DNA of 64,000 nt from Paramarasmius palmivorus (lineage: Eukaryota > Basidiomycota > Agaricomycetes > Agaricales > Marasmiaceae). Position numbers and translations under genes: made by a program. A model generated the notes under the pieces. That model did not search any database, had not been told where the DNA came from, and saw nothing but the letters and a program-made list of their open reading frames with translations. The DNA lies in assembly GCA_037176845.1 (NCBI GenBank), contig JAYKXP010000025.1, positions 1 to 64,000 on the forward strand, given 5' to 3'. Position 1 is the stretch's first letter. Each line of letters opens with the position of its first letter. Of the stretch, positions 1 through 13,900 are shown piece by piece.

Positions 1-3000
1 AAGAAGTAGGGAGCGGGGCTTGGATTGTGACTGCATAAACACTTGTATTTCGGATAAATCTTGCTGTAGTATTAGGCTATGAAGATATTCCATGCGCAGA
101 GCTGGTGGCATTCCGTAGTCTAAGCGCTCCTTTTTTGCATGCTATGGAGTACCTTACGAACCAAGTTGTGAGCTTAGGCTTTCGGGATGAAGGTAAAAGG
201 AAGTCCCACCCATATTCGGTTGACATGCTAATAGCCCGACCAGCAAAAATGTCCCCCGATTCCTCATGCCCGTGTCGGGCCCTGAAATTTGCAAACAGGT
301 TCCGGGCTCACGCCTGGCAGAACTGAATAGTATAGGGTGTTCAACAAGACGTACCCGTTATCATGTCATACCTTTTCACTTTCCGAAGACTCGGAGATTA
401 TTTGGGTTATTTAATAGATCCTGAGAACAAGGAGTTGAACATGGGAGAACAGGACAAGGTCGCGTCGGTAGTCCGACCGCCGGCGCTAATTATTTTTGTT
501 CTTCGCCACCACGACGAAAATCCAAGACTGGACGAAGATGGAAACGCAATACACACATCGAGCTAGCCCAGCGAATGTGTCTAGCGCACTCCATATGCTT
601 TGTACCTGCTCGGTGAAGACTTGGGGAATGCTTGAGCTTGCTAGGCTGGTCGTCAAATCTTTCCATAACATGTCCTCCTGTGAATTTCAGGCGTAGGAAC
701 TAGGTCTGTTGTATCATGGCTGATTTGGTTGCATAGAATTGGTGAGTAATTTATTTTCTCCCTTTTTGCAGTCAGTTCGCCTCGTGAATAATAGCCAGCC
801 CGTAGTTTTTTTCCGGACCAATGAGATTGACAAGGATGATAACAGAATTTTGGAGGACTACAGCCTTTTGCTCAGAACTCAAAACCTCATGGAAAACGCT
901 GAAAACATCTCGAGTCTGAACCGGTGCCGTTTCTTTCATCCCCAGAGTCATATGGCATATCAGCAGAAGTTCGCAGATGGCGGACGCCACGAGGCGGACA
1001 GAACAAAGAACCTTATAAACTCGAATAACCTGTCTTTCTCCTTGTTTCTCTACCACTCCGCCGCCGCAACGCTACGCTAGAATCATGAATTATCGCGATC
1101 CGTACCAGGAGAATCCGAGGCCGGAATTCGACTTCGTCACATACAGATCCTGAACCTCCGTTTTCAAGTACCCCATCCCGCGGCACAGTTATCGAAAATC
1201 ATTCGCTCGTCGCGATCCTCAGGCTCAGCCCGCTTTCTAGCACAAGAGTCTCCTTGCATACCTTCTCCTATGTCTCTTGGTTCATATTCCCGAGGCATTC
1301 TCGGCAGAGGTAGAATTCGATTATCCTTCCGGTCGGACTTGCATCTATGGGATATCAATGGGGCTCCGATTGGATATGCATTTGTTACTCACCGCAATCC
1401 AAATGACGAGGTTCATTTTTTTGGACCGGTTCTTCTTGGATTAGGGCGTTTTGGTCGAAGAAGAACGAGGGTGACAGGTTGTCTGGTTTTGCCGCTGGTC
1501 GAAATTTCATTTGCTGGGGTATGTTTCGTCACATTTCAAGATCTTCGGAGCTGTTATTGATTCACGCTGCATAGGGACCACGAACGATGTTAATGAGTTG
1601 GCAAGCTTCAAATGCTACACAACTACTCAAGCAGATCTGTTCTCAAGGCATGAGCTAGACACAGTATGTCCCTTTTGCGGCCTTCACAAATCGTAGGATT
1701 CTACCTTCATTCTCTGTTCTAGGATTATCACCTATGGAGAAGATGTTCATAATACCACGATAAATACCCTATCCTGGTCAATGGCTGACATTTGTAAGGG
1801 TGCGGTTGCGATTTTGACGATCGTCCATCCCAAACTTTCTTACACCACAAGATATCTCGCAAAACGTCATCCTGACTACGTTGCCTTCTCCTTCCCCATG
1901 TTAGAATTGACCGCGGGGAGATGTCATGCTCAACAGCTCTTCTAGAGACTAAGCTGGACGTTAGTCCGTTGCGTGGCACTTGGTTCCGGGAATTTGTATA
2001 CGTAGATGGTGATGTAAACAGGCAGGGGATGACTTCTCCACGCCAACACTGGTATTCTATGCTGCGTGTGGGAGTGGTTGGATCTGCACTCGCAAGCTAA
2101 CAGTAACTAGTGGTGGGCGTATTGAGAGGACAAGGGGATGGCTCTATTTTGTGCTTTGAGGTAGACGTGGGTGATCAAGTTGGGTCGAAGTGACTTTGGA
2201 GTATAGATGGAAGACATTGGATTACTTACGAATATAGGACGGATGACTGTTAACTGGAGTACTATAATCCCTTTCATAATCTTACAGCTTTAGCATAACG
2301 ATTGATGACTTTGACAGGTTACGTACGGGCGGCCGAGCGACCTTGCCACTGACATCCTGCAGCCGGCGGGGGTAGTACTTCCTTATCTGGTGGTATTAGG
2401 GTTAGGACTTAACGGGATCAAGCTTCAAGCGGCTAATCCTTCCCGACTCCAAACAATAACGGGATCCCAGCTTCCGCAGCTCAACCAAGACCTGGATCCC
2501 TCAGTACATTCTACGTCTATTGTATGTGTTTCTAAGTATCTCGTCTCGGTGGAATATTCGGCTTTTCTTTGTCTTGCTGTTAATCAACATCTCTCGTACA
2601 GGGTGCTTCATGATTTAAAAACTAGGGGCTGTCGCAGAGACAATTGTAAAACCCAGTCGAACGAGGAGTACGACACATGTTCCAGCATTCGAAGGATCCT
2701 TGACATGGTAACACTAGGCTTGGAACAATGAAATGGTTGCAACTCAACCAGTTACTATTGTCGTTACTTTGTTAGTTCCAATACTCAAACTATGGCATTG
2801 TACGAACCACGGACACTGAACGCGAAAGCAGGAAGACTGAAAGAACAATAGTAAGGCTGGGACATATTTGCCCTCTGTGACCAGACACTTCCACGTCCAC
2901 CACCACGGTCGATATCCTCCATAACGCTAGGACACAAACACTATCGTGCGAAACGCCGAATCGTTCGAGGTACGAAACGGTTTGGGAACACATCTGCATT

Positions 3001-4380
3001 AGCAGGTGAGTCAGCCCAGGAACGGAGGCGGGTTGCCATCGAATATGATACAAGGAATCACCCTTGTGAAACAGGAACCTTCTTCCTCACCACCCCGCCG
3101 GCGCCCGCGCCACCATTACAAACATTCGAATCCGCTCGATACGTGATTTGTTTACCGCATCGTCCTCTTCGCACTTCGGCTACCCTCCATACGCAGAGTC
3201 TTCAACAGCACAGAGACGAACGCGAACTGCCTTTGGTCGGGGAGCTGCCCTATCCTGACAAAAATATCTACAATGGAGGAGCGGTGTTTTTTCGTGAAAG
3301 AGGTAATCGTCATGCGTATACTATGGACTCACGACTGGCGATGAGCCCCTTGGTCGAAGAGAGAGGTTGGACATTGATCTTGACCTCGGAGAATTGGGTA
3401 CTCTGTCTGCGTGTGTCAGTTCTTTGTTCAATGTTAATCGATGAGCTGAAACTCAGGAGCCCATTCTGCAGTCTCCCAACCCGTCTGGATCACGATAATT
3501 CAGAGGTTTTTCGTAGTGTTACGCCACGACTATCGAGAACTAGTCGTGAGCGCGTAAGATGACTGTTGTACGTTCTACCATGCTCTTCATGAGCTTGCTG
3601 CTCACATTTGCCGCTATGACTGTTCATTACAAACGAAGCGTTCAAGATTAAGGACCAGCTTGTGTTTAGCGCGACAAGCGGCATCGCCTTTAGACATCTC
3701 AGTAAAATGATACCAACGGTTACCCTCTCCCGAAATTGTACACTCTTCAGGACTCTTATCTCGTCTCGAGTTTGTTGGTCCTTTGCGCCATTTCCTTAAA
3801 CCAAATGTGACAAGGGTCGCAGGATGTGTAATCTATGTCGTAGAATACGCCATCTATCTGTTCTCGTAACACCTTCAGCAGGTGGATTTCTGGAGCTCAT
3901 CGCGAGTGCGCAGCGACACGCGAAAGTCGGACTTGTAAAGAGACGCCGATTGTCTTTTTTTTCCGGGGGATTGTTGCTTTATAGGGGGTTTGTACATGTC
4001 GAGCTGGTTAGGGACTGTGGGATACTGTAGAGAAGGCGTGGAGGAGTATCGGATTTCGCTTGGACGCTGGGCTTATTTGTGTTTTCGAGGAATATGTGGG
4101 TGAACGAGATGGTCCGAAGAGAGGTCTGTAGTTTGGGCGTTTGAGATCTGCTTGTGGCTTCCGCTGAGCGGTAAAATCATCAGAATGTAACACTCGAAGC
4201 AATCTTGATGAAATTTCTTTGTTCACGAGCGCGGAGGATCGACGGCAGGGAATGATCCTCGAGAATGATATTTACACGATGTGATGTATTTAGAAACAAT
4301 GAAGTCACGATTACTCCTTGAACAAGCAGAACTGTATGAGGAATGATGATTACACGAGAAGTACGGTCATTGGGGAGATG
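1..4380. other. Region with no recognised gene
   Basis: Open frames here are short, overlap on both strands and match no family I know. I see no splice-consistent exon chain, RNA gene or clear repeat. A C run of eight bases sits near 4741, just beyond the 3' end of glutaminase copy A. Decayed repeat sequence is possible but cannot be shown by eye. Confidence 0.4.
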
Positions 4381-4389
4381 AGGTGGTGG

Positions 4390-7300
4390 ACGGGGTAGGG
4401 GTGCGATCCGAGGGCGGAGGTCCCATTATACTCTTGACTGAAGCTCCGGTTGTGCGCCCAGTTGTTCGACCGTGTTCCTCAGACGAGTGCTCCGTTCGTC
4501 GGCCAATGGTTATAGCTGTCTGTCCTTGATCAGACAATGACGGCGATGCAAATTTGTATCCCTGGCCGGTACGTCTTCTTTGGGTCGGAGGCCGCCTGAT
4601 ACTGTCTGTTCACGATTCGCGCTGTCTCAGAGGATTTGGATCAGACCGCTTACCGCTTCCCACTAGCATGGAGAAAGCCAAGATGGCTTTTTTGTGTGCG
4701 TATACGGCTCATGCGTTATTCAGTAAGTGATTCTCAGGTTCCCCCCCCAATTACCACTGGGGCATTGAGCTCTGCCGAAAACGGAATCAACGTCGTATTT
4801 CTGCTGTCTTTTCGCAATGATTACCACGCTTGATTGTGTTTCTCCGTCGCCAGCCTAAGCAAAAAGGCCACGGACGAACGATTAGAACGAGGCTAGCGTC
4901 TCCGATGCCAATACAGCTTTTTGCCACCGATGCTAAGTTCGTAGCCTTCTCTTGGACTTGCTCCAGATCTCTGGAATTTACTGTCGGTTAGCACAGGAAG
5001 CTAGTCAGCTCTGCACATTGTATTATTGCAGAGACTCACTTCCATCGACAGAAGACGAATCGGTCAGCAGCACCTGTGCAGGACTTCCTGGCAAAAATAT
5101 TAGAGATTACGAGTGATCAAAAATGTGAACGCCACTACATGCCGTTCCTGTAATAACTTCTTCCATCCTACTTTCGATATGTCGATGGAATGGGTGTGAA
5201 ATAGTATTATCAATGGCCTTTTCAGAAACCCCGCTTCGGAGGAGACTAATCGAGTCGACGGTTGTTGGAGTCGCAGCAGTAGCATTGACCAATCGATGAT
5301 CAAACTTAATACACATCGAATTGTGGAGTATTATTGACTTGCGAGTTTTGCTACGTGACACTGCTGTCAAATGGATATTCAAATTTTATTACCTGTGGGC
5401 TGTATCGATTGAATCTAGATAGATGGAACATCGAGACAGATCGCCATACTGATTGCACAGGCAATATAGAATCTATCTGATTATATAAATATGCTCCGTA
5501 CTCGGTCATCGCATTCATTATAATTCTCCACTTATATCATCTCTCACTCCTGGCTAAACCAGCATTCATACCAGTAATTTGTCTGCGAATCGTATTTTAG
5601 ATTCCTGCCCCATGTGTCATTCAAGTTTAGAAGACACCAAATGCCCGTTGAATAAAGTGGTGCTACCAATCTCTGATCCAAAATCGCCGCTTTGGTTCTA
5701 CCGGTCGGATAATTAGAGGACCAATCCTCCCCCAACGATCAAGATTAATTATACCTGGAATTTGTATTCTGATTTCACCTTTCCCAAGAATATAGCTGAC
5801 TCTGCATCGTCCGAAACTCCAATGATGCTTTTAGTGCAAGATTCTCGTCCAGATTGGTAGTTTCAAGCCATCGGCATAATTGATAGCATAGCGCCTCAGC
5901 AAAAAGATCGTATCCTTGCATTGTTAAAACTCACAATCCTAAATGGCTTACACATTTGTCGAAATGCGGTAGTCCGCCTTCTCAGCGTTTCATACTCTAA
6001 TGTTATCGTTGGGCAATCGCAGACGATAAAAGTACCGTCTGCTCACATAGTGAAGAGATGAGTGGAATTCGGGACCCGAGTCACTGGGATGCATGATGAG
6101 CATATCGCGAATTACGAGCGGTAAGTCGGTCGAGTTTACGTATCTGTAGCTCCTACATACTTCTATGTTCGGATCGAATACGGCGAACTGCTTGAGGCGA
6201 TCGGATAGCCAGCCCTAGTAAGAACGGAATCCGTTTCGTCAAAACATGGGATGTCAATCAGAGTAGATCCCAACGAAGGTCAGGAGCTGCATAATCGTTT
6301 AGAGGATAAGATGGCGATTGTGGTTATTAAGTACAGGCATCCAAAGGTATCTGCACAGGTGGCGTTGATGTATAGGATATGCTGGAAATGACGCATAAAT
6401 TGTTTATTACGGGTTTCAACTCGCACTAGGAAGTGTGGCTCTTTTGTGCTAGAAATTGAAGGATAATGCAGACATATACTCTACAGTTGTGCCACGCATC
6501 TTCATGAACCTAAAGCATGCCGTTCGAGGGACCGCAGCTCTAAACACTGCTCATAATGTCTGGCGTGACTGAAAGCGATGACCAAGTCGGCGTAATCTGG
6601 GGTGCCTTTTCGGCTCGGACAGATTTTGGTCCATCGAGAGAATCGGCGCGTGCTTTAGCGGTGGGACAATCGCTTGGAATCTATCCTATCACCTGATGAA
6701 GATGAGATGCTAGACACGCTTCCGAGCCGAAACAAGCCTACTCCGTCATCAATGCCCGGTTCTCCCTGGCAGACCACTAGGTTTTGTAAATTCTTCTGCA
6801 GTTTGTATACTGTCCACTGGGGTAATCGAGCATACCCACTGGCCATATAGTGGTTGCACGTGATGTGAAGTGATTGGTTCCGAGGTCGTTGGCAAAGGTC
6901 GAATAACAGGAAAATTGCTCTGTAAACGAAGGTCCTTAGTAACAACACCACCCCGGGCTAAGCACCATCGACTCGTAAACACTCGCCGATTCCTTTCGCA
7001 TGTATAGTGTCTGTGTAGTGTTCAGACAGCCCCTGTGTCCAACCAAGCCGCAAAGCATAGTGTCTACAGTTTGCTGTCTTGCCCGAGCTCTGTCGCAGCA
7101 ATCAGTCGTGCACGGTGCGTATAGCTGATATCACTCATGTCAGCGATTGCATGGTAAAGGATTCCGTCGTGAGCCATGTAGGTAGCCTTCAAGCTTATTA
7201 AAGGTATTCTCTGTGGCTAGGTAATGGAAGGACCATTGAACTACTGATTGAAGTGCTCCAAGAAATTGTATCCCCGGAGTCTTCGACGCAGCATTCCTGT

Positions 7301-7970
7301 GTCCTGAAATCGATCTGACTCTATGAGCTTGTATGAAGCTATAGTACCCCCAGTAAGTTCTGAATAGCTTACATATGTGAATTACATCACCTGAAGCTGC
7401 GTCGCGTAGACATTTCCGAAGGGGAACGATTTGAAGAGTGAGATCTTGGGGTAAAAAGACTGTCCAGTTCTGTTATTTTCAGGATGGGAAAGACGCGGGA
7501 TGGTGAGGTATCCTCGATGGGACTCAGGATGGTGAATTAAACCGCATGCGGTCCAGCGAGAGCGAGATAATTGTTCGTGTGGTGTAAAGGTACTACCGTC
7601 GACAATTTGCGCCGGCCTTATCTTTTCTTCAGTGAGACTTGACACCTCGCAAGCCAGGATCATTGACGCTGATCCATCCACTGTATACACTCCCGTCACT
7701 CTGATGAAACCACCCCATCCAACGTCTGAAATAATGGTGTTTCAGTCGACAATCTGGTCACAAAAGAGATTAACGTACGCGGATTAACACCCCAGATTGG
7801 GGATCCCTTAGTAGTTGCATTCTGGAGCTGCCCCCGCTACTTAAGTCAGGTGAACGAACGCAAGAGACGTAAGTGGGAAGGTTGAACTGTGCATGGCAGA
7901 GAACGAAGTGACAGCGACAGTAAAAGTCGAAGGAGGCCATTCCGGAGAGCCTCAAGTTGACAAGTAGATT
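4390..7970 (-). pseudogene. Decayed glutaminase A-like gene (copy A)
   Basis: This is a disrupted minus-strand relative of the intact genes at 12.3 and 17.3 kb. Matching blocks run in the right order from high to low coordinates. The mature N-terminus (HAQFNLP, then VRSPDLSS) is near 7.85-7.9 kb. The GVYTVDGSA block and ISLFKSFPFG lie at 7.4-7.7 kb. VVLLLRTF to IDDGVGL, matching the NFPVFAFA to IDDGVGL block, is at 6.7-6.95 kb. The NYPTGRTK/SYNSDTSWG-equivalent block is at 5.55-5.73 kb and DWSMLLLR with FLKRPLI at 5.1-5.3 kb. The C-terminal tail LRNTVEQL...ELQSRV is near 4.4-4.5 kb. Stops and frame changes separate most blocks, so a functional product is unlikely. It is the most diverged member of the window's family and points opposite to B and C. 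Confidence 0.75.
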
Positions 7971-8059
7971 GTACCTGAGCAAATGTCAGCAGTCAACGGG
8001 TTGGTCGACGGGGAAAGTGGTACCTGTCGCGAAACACATCGTATCTCCACAAGGTTTAT

Positions 8060-10930
8060 GAACCTAGGTTAGCCATCTATTCGAAATGTATGATGTTTTA
8101 TCACTTGTGTTTCAGCCGTGGCTATAAGCCACGGCAAAAAGAAGCAGAAACCCGTACTACCCGCTTGGAAACATATCACCTAGTACTATTAGTATAACTT
8201 GAACGGATGCTGTAATTACCTGGAGCGTCTATTATAATTGATATAGTAGCAAGGGCCATGGCTTTGTCGCAGCTAAACAGGTTAACTGTCCTGAACACGA
8301 ATCCAATAATGCTTGTCTTTCAACTTGTTGCAACGAATACTATAGATGTCTGGCAACAGGCGCAATGTTATTATGCCAGAGAAGTCTGATGGCACCAATA
8401 GGGCGATTTGATATAGTCCGTGGCACACCGCTTTTCGATGGTGTGCCTTACGATTCTGATACGTTCCTGCTGAAGGACACGGGAAAGGAAGTAAACGTAG
8501 AAACTGATACCTGATCAGATTCCACCGCGCACGTTCCGAAAGCTCGAGACAGCAGACAATCTCAATGCGCAGGACTGGACTAAAGGATCTTAGAAGTCTT
8601 TAGACTTTAGCATTCACTCCTGATTGTCTAGAAAATACTCACCTGTTAACATCTCGTTGTAATGGATTGAACATGATGGAGAAGTGAAAGTTGATCGGGA
8701 TTCGTTTCAAGCCTCAATCGTCGTGAGCTCGTGACTCAGGCTCGACTCGTAATCAATGATCTATTACTCGGGGGCACACAATGAGACCGGAACTTGGCCC
8801 GCATACTTTCGTTCGTATTGAGGCGATTAGGTTATCTATCGCAGCCATAGTGTACTCACGTTTTCAACTTGGTTCTGCAGATGTTTGTAGAACTATAGAT
8901 CTTGGGTGTAACTGGTGAGGCGAACTTTTTGTGACGGACATATCGGTCAACTTTCCGTGGCCGAGTATCTCGAGCTCCTTGCCGGCGCAAACCCATGCAC
9001 AAGCAACTGGATACAGCGCTCTATGTGTTCCGACAGTCAATTATCCTGGTCCATTACAGGATCAGCCTCTGATTGTAAGTAACAGTTTGGGAGTGGGTAG
9101 TAATATCAGATTTGCAACTGCAAGCTGAAAAAAGGGTCGAGTATATTACGATCGTAATATAGCTCAATCGATCTGCGTGCAGCCAACGCATGTACTACGA
9201 CCTACGCCTTCACCTGCGGTGCTCTATCTGCGCCTGCCTTCCTGTCTTGCGGCGGTTGGCCCCCCTTCTAATCTGTCTCAACCGCTTCCAAGATTCTTCG
9301 GCACCTGTGCAGCCATCATATCCTGCTCCTGCTTCGCAACAATTCTCCAAAATTAGTCCTTAATTCTTCTCTATATTACGCCTGCTCCTCCTTATAACTG
9401 CCATCAGCGATCTTTTCTCTTCTGCTCGAGGTACGTTGGGGGAGCTGATTCTGCCGAGCGATGTGCGAGAGCGAAAAAGACCGATCCGATAGAGTTGGAC
9501 CGTGTCATTTGTGGCTGTCCTTCAGCGATGTGTTTCGACTTTGCCTTCTGGTTCTTTTTTGCGTATTCAAATGGGATGTTCTTTCCAGCGTAGCTTGCAG
9601 GATGGGTCGGACGTGGGTGGTTTGTAGCATCGCGGATGGTAGCGGTAAGTATCAGTATCCTGTTTTCATTCCAAGAGACCACACGGTACATTCAAGGAAC
9701 AGGGATATATTCGACAACCCACGGTCTTTTGGATACCTTTCCCATTTGGGTATATAAATCGCATTTTCGCGGATGTAAAGCCGCATGTGAAGGCTCGGTA
9801 GCGAGCGCAAGAGTGACTTTGAGAGGTCCGGTTTAGGTATGATAGATCCTGTTCCAAGCGTTAGCATCTGTGTGTATACGGGAAGAAAGGACGGATCACC
9901 TTAAACAACCGCTTGCACCATTATACGCTTTGGTGGCTTCTGAACAACCGATGGATTATGTATAAAAAGTTGTATCGGTTCTAGTTGGTCGTGCGATTGT
10001 GAGCGGTCTGCGTAAGGCGTGAGTACGTTGGACCCGACATAGAGACGAAGGATTCAGGCACTATTCACCTCAAGCATGCCGCGTCGTGATAAGATTATAC
10101 TTCAGTGCTGGTCATGCTTCCACCTACACGTCTCATACTAGAACTGGGAGATGTACTAGGTGCCAAGAAGATGTCTAACTCCAGGCCGGTTTTAGGCGGT
10201 TCCTCCAGCCGTGCTGGCCGCTGCGGGGATTATCGTCAGTACATGGTAAGATGTGAAAAGGAATAAGGATAAGAAGGCACGTACATTCCCACGTAGACGT
10301 CCACAAGTAAATCATCCACCGTAAAGCAGAGTAACGTTGTAAGTGTTATTTGATCAGTGGTGGCGGGTACTGGAGGCGGCCAATGAGTTCGCGTCGATGC
10401 TGTGGAGTTTCTGGAAATACTACCAGTTCCAGGCCTGAGGACGTTGATACCAGAGTCCGTGCCAGAAACCTAAATGAGATAATTGAGCCGCACATCAAAG
10501 TAAATCCATTAAACGCGCCTCATGCGTCGCTACGCCGTCAATCGACGTACTCCGGAGCGTTCTCCAGCCAGTAAGCTTCTTTTCTTTGAGCTCCTCCGGC
10601 GCTCCCATCTCTCGACCCATATACGCGCCAGACGTTCAAGCCAAAACCAGGGGAGAAGGAGAAACAGAGGTGACACGACCCATATTCCCGCGCTGGTGTT
10701 CGGCAAGAAGACAACGTATCCTGGATGACCGTTGCTCCGTTCCGATCGACGGTGTGTACGTCTTCGGGCAGAACAATCTAGACCTTGGGACAATTGATGT
10801 ATTTGGGGGGGGGGGTTTTTTTTTCAATTTGGGTTGTGGAGGAAAGGGAGGGCGGTATTGGGGGAGTTAATAAGGAGTTGGGTTTTTCGGAGATGACAAG
10901 GTTTTTGACGATTCGGTGGGGGTGTCGAAT
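8060..10930. other. Intergenic region without recognised genes
   Basis: Lies upstream of copy A and before the tandem glutaminase units. A run of eleven G followed by nine T sits at 10805-10824. The short open frames have no recognisable domain and conflicting frames. Part may be diverged 5' flank of copy A, but I could not align it by eye. Confidence 0.35.
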
Positions 10931-10939
10931 GGGGATCTC

Positions 10940-13900
10940 ATTAGCGAGTTTGAGAGTTATGGAATCTTGAGGTGGTATGTGAAGGCTGGTACATTTGGCA
11001 TTGGACATGCATCGAGCGTAAGAGAGCTCCGAGCACAAGTCCGCCGCTGATGTTCTGTTTAGCGACGGACCTTGTTAAGAGGCGGAGAATCATTTGGTCG
11101 AGGTCCTTGTCCTTGGAGGTGAGAGCAGAGTCCCAAGTCACGGGTCGCGAGTGCCGCCGAAAACAGGAATCCTGTCGAACTGATTCCGGAGAAAATATTT
11201 GTGCCGGTTTATGTCCCCGGCGAAACCCTAAACACGTGAGGTTTTGTCTCGGAGTCGGGCCGGGGTGCGAGCGCTTGTCAAGCTCTCTCTCCCTGACGTC
11301 CATCTCACTTTATGGCCAATGCGCGCCCATGAAGCCATCCGTCTCGGACCATCGTGTTGTTATCGCAGCATTGCGGGTTAATCTCGTCGATGCTTTGAAC
11401 GCGCAAATGACACTCACGGCAAAAACTATAACCGCAAGATTTATCCTCTCCAGCCCTTTCAGCTCAGATGACAGGACTGGAGAGTATAGTATGACCCTAT
11501 GACGTGCTCGAAGTAGGCTGCACAGACGAATCTAGAGGTCCTTAGTTAGTGTGTCTCAAGTTGCAAAGGCATTCGATCATCAATACTTCTAGTATATTAA
11601 CCGGCCACTACACGGCTCAAAGGCCCATACACGGGAAGTACTAAAATACTTACGCTCAACCTATAGGAGTACTGAAATCCAACAGATGGTTCATCAGTTG
11701 ATATTTCAATAGCTTTGATATGTATATTGGTCCTTCCCGTGTGCCAGCCACTGCCTCCTACGAGGTCCGAAGTACTTATCCCAAACGGGTGAAGAGTACA
11801 AGAATGTGACGTCCTCGGAAGTGTTATCAATCGAAATTATTAAAGAAATAACATCATTGGTATCGAAATGAGCAGTCAGTGGCTGGCTGCATACATACCA
11901 GTCACTAACCTCATTATGGGCATCCAACTGATGCGATACATTTACAGTAGCATTTTTTTCGTCATCAAGATGGCCATCTCTTGATATCATGAACACTTGG
12001 ATTTGTAGCGCTTCTTTTTTTGTGGAGCATCTATCGAGCAAGCCTCGGCGACTTCCCCTTGGCTGGCAGGGTTATATCAGTGTCCCCCATTGGCCAGATC
12101 CTGTATTGAAGGATCAACAGGAGTAGTGATGAGACTCAGTTGCTGCTTCTCCGCCCGTGTTGACCTTGTTTGGCCAACTTCGGGATCTTCTGAAAAGACC
12201 CTGGGATGGAATACCAGTTCGCGGGCACCTTTCATCAACAGTCATATTGCTAGAGCAGTCGGTAAAGTATCCCTTCCAGATATACGGGGGAGCGCATGCT
12301 TAGGCGCTTCTACCAGACCCTCTTACAATGATACAACTCGTCGTGGCAGTGGTAGCATATCTCTCAACTTTCACCATCTTCAGCGATGCGCAGTTTCAAC
12401 CTTCGGCACTGCCTCTTCTTGTTCGTTCACCTTACTTAAGTAGCTGGGCATATCCAAATGCATCTACTAGGGATCCCCAATTCTGGAGTGGTAATCGCGT
12501 ACGTTAATCTCTTTTGTGACAAGAACTTGGACTAAAGCACCATTGCCCAGACTTTAGGATGGGGTGGTTTCATCAGAGTGGACGGGAGTGTATACGAGTG
12601 GATGGGATCAGCGTTCAATGATCCTGGCTTGAAGTTCAATCTCACTGAAGGAAAAGATAAGGCAGCCGCAAATGTCGACGGTATTACCATTACACCTACA
12701 CGAACAATATACTCGCTCTCGGCTGGACCGATGCGGTTTAATTTCACCTTTCTGAGCCCCATCGAGGTACGCCACCATCCCGTCTTTCCCATCCTGAAAT
12801 AACTGAGCCGGAACGTCTTTTTTAGCCCCAAGATCTCACTCTTCAATCGTTCCCGTTCGGATATGTCTACGTCGACGCTGCTTCAGGTGATGGTAATGCA
12901 CATAGTGTACAGGTCTATTCCGATCTTACTGGGGGTACGTATATGCTTCATACAAGCTCAGAGAGTCGGATCTGATTTTCAGGACACAGAATGGCTGTCG
13001 GAAGACTCCGGGGATACAATTTCTTGGAACACAACGATCAGTAGTTCAATTGTCTTCCATACCGCACAGAGAATGCCTTCTGACAAGCCTGAGGCCGCTA
13101 CCTACATAGCTCACGACGGAATGCTTTACTATGCATCGCTGACAGTGAGTGATATCAGCTATACTCGCGTGCGACACTGATTACTGCGACAGAGCTCGGG
13201 CATGACATGGCAAACTGGAGGGCACTATGCATTGCGGGCTTGGTTTTTGACACAGGGGCGTCTGAACAATACACAGGATACTAACATGCGAAATATCAGC
13301 GAGTGTGTTCCGAGTCGATGTGCTTAGCCCGAGTGGTGTTGTTACTAAGGACCTTTTCTTTTAGCAATTTTCCTGTTTTCGCCTTTGCCAACGACCTCGG
13401 ATTAATCAGTTCAACATCGCAACCAGTAGTATGGGCCATTGGGTATGTTCATATCCCTGTGATCAGATATTCTCCCGCTTCAGAAGGACTAGGACTACAA
13501 CCATACTGGACCACAAGATATCGCGCCATTGATGACGGAGTAGGCCTTTCTACTCTAAGTGCGTTGTCCAGCATCTTACATTTATTGCGACAGATACAGG
13601 CGTTCCTGGAAGATTTCCCCGATGCAAAGTCTCGAGCGGAATCTCTCGATGACAAGATCCTTTCCGAGGCCAAGCAGGTTTCCCCCAATTATGCTAATCT
13701 GGTCTCGCTTTCAGCACGTCAGACATTTGGCGGTGTGGAAACAGCAGTTTCAGACTATGGGGAGGCTCTGATGTTCATGAAAGATGTGGGCACATCCGGG
13801 TAAGTATTTATACCGTGTCCTCGATGTCCCTAGCATGAAATGACCCGCATTTTCAAGACGAGTGAGCCCTGTCGAAACAATTTATGCGTCATTCCCGGCC

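Noticed and set aside
10805..10824. Run of eleven G then nine T as a regulatory element
   Set aside because: Simple-sequence tract with no neighbouring gene start or conserved copy in the second tandem unit.
10972..11502. 176-codon open frame on plus upstream of glutaminase copy B
   Set aside because: The homologous block in the second tandem unit (16.3-16.7 kb) has indels that destroy this frame, so it is duplicated non-coding DNA, not a conserved gene.
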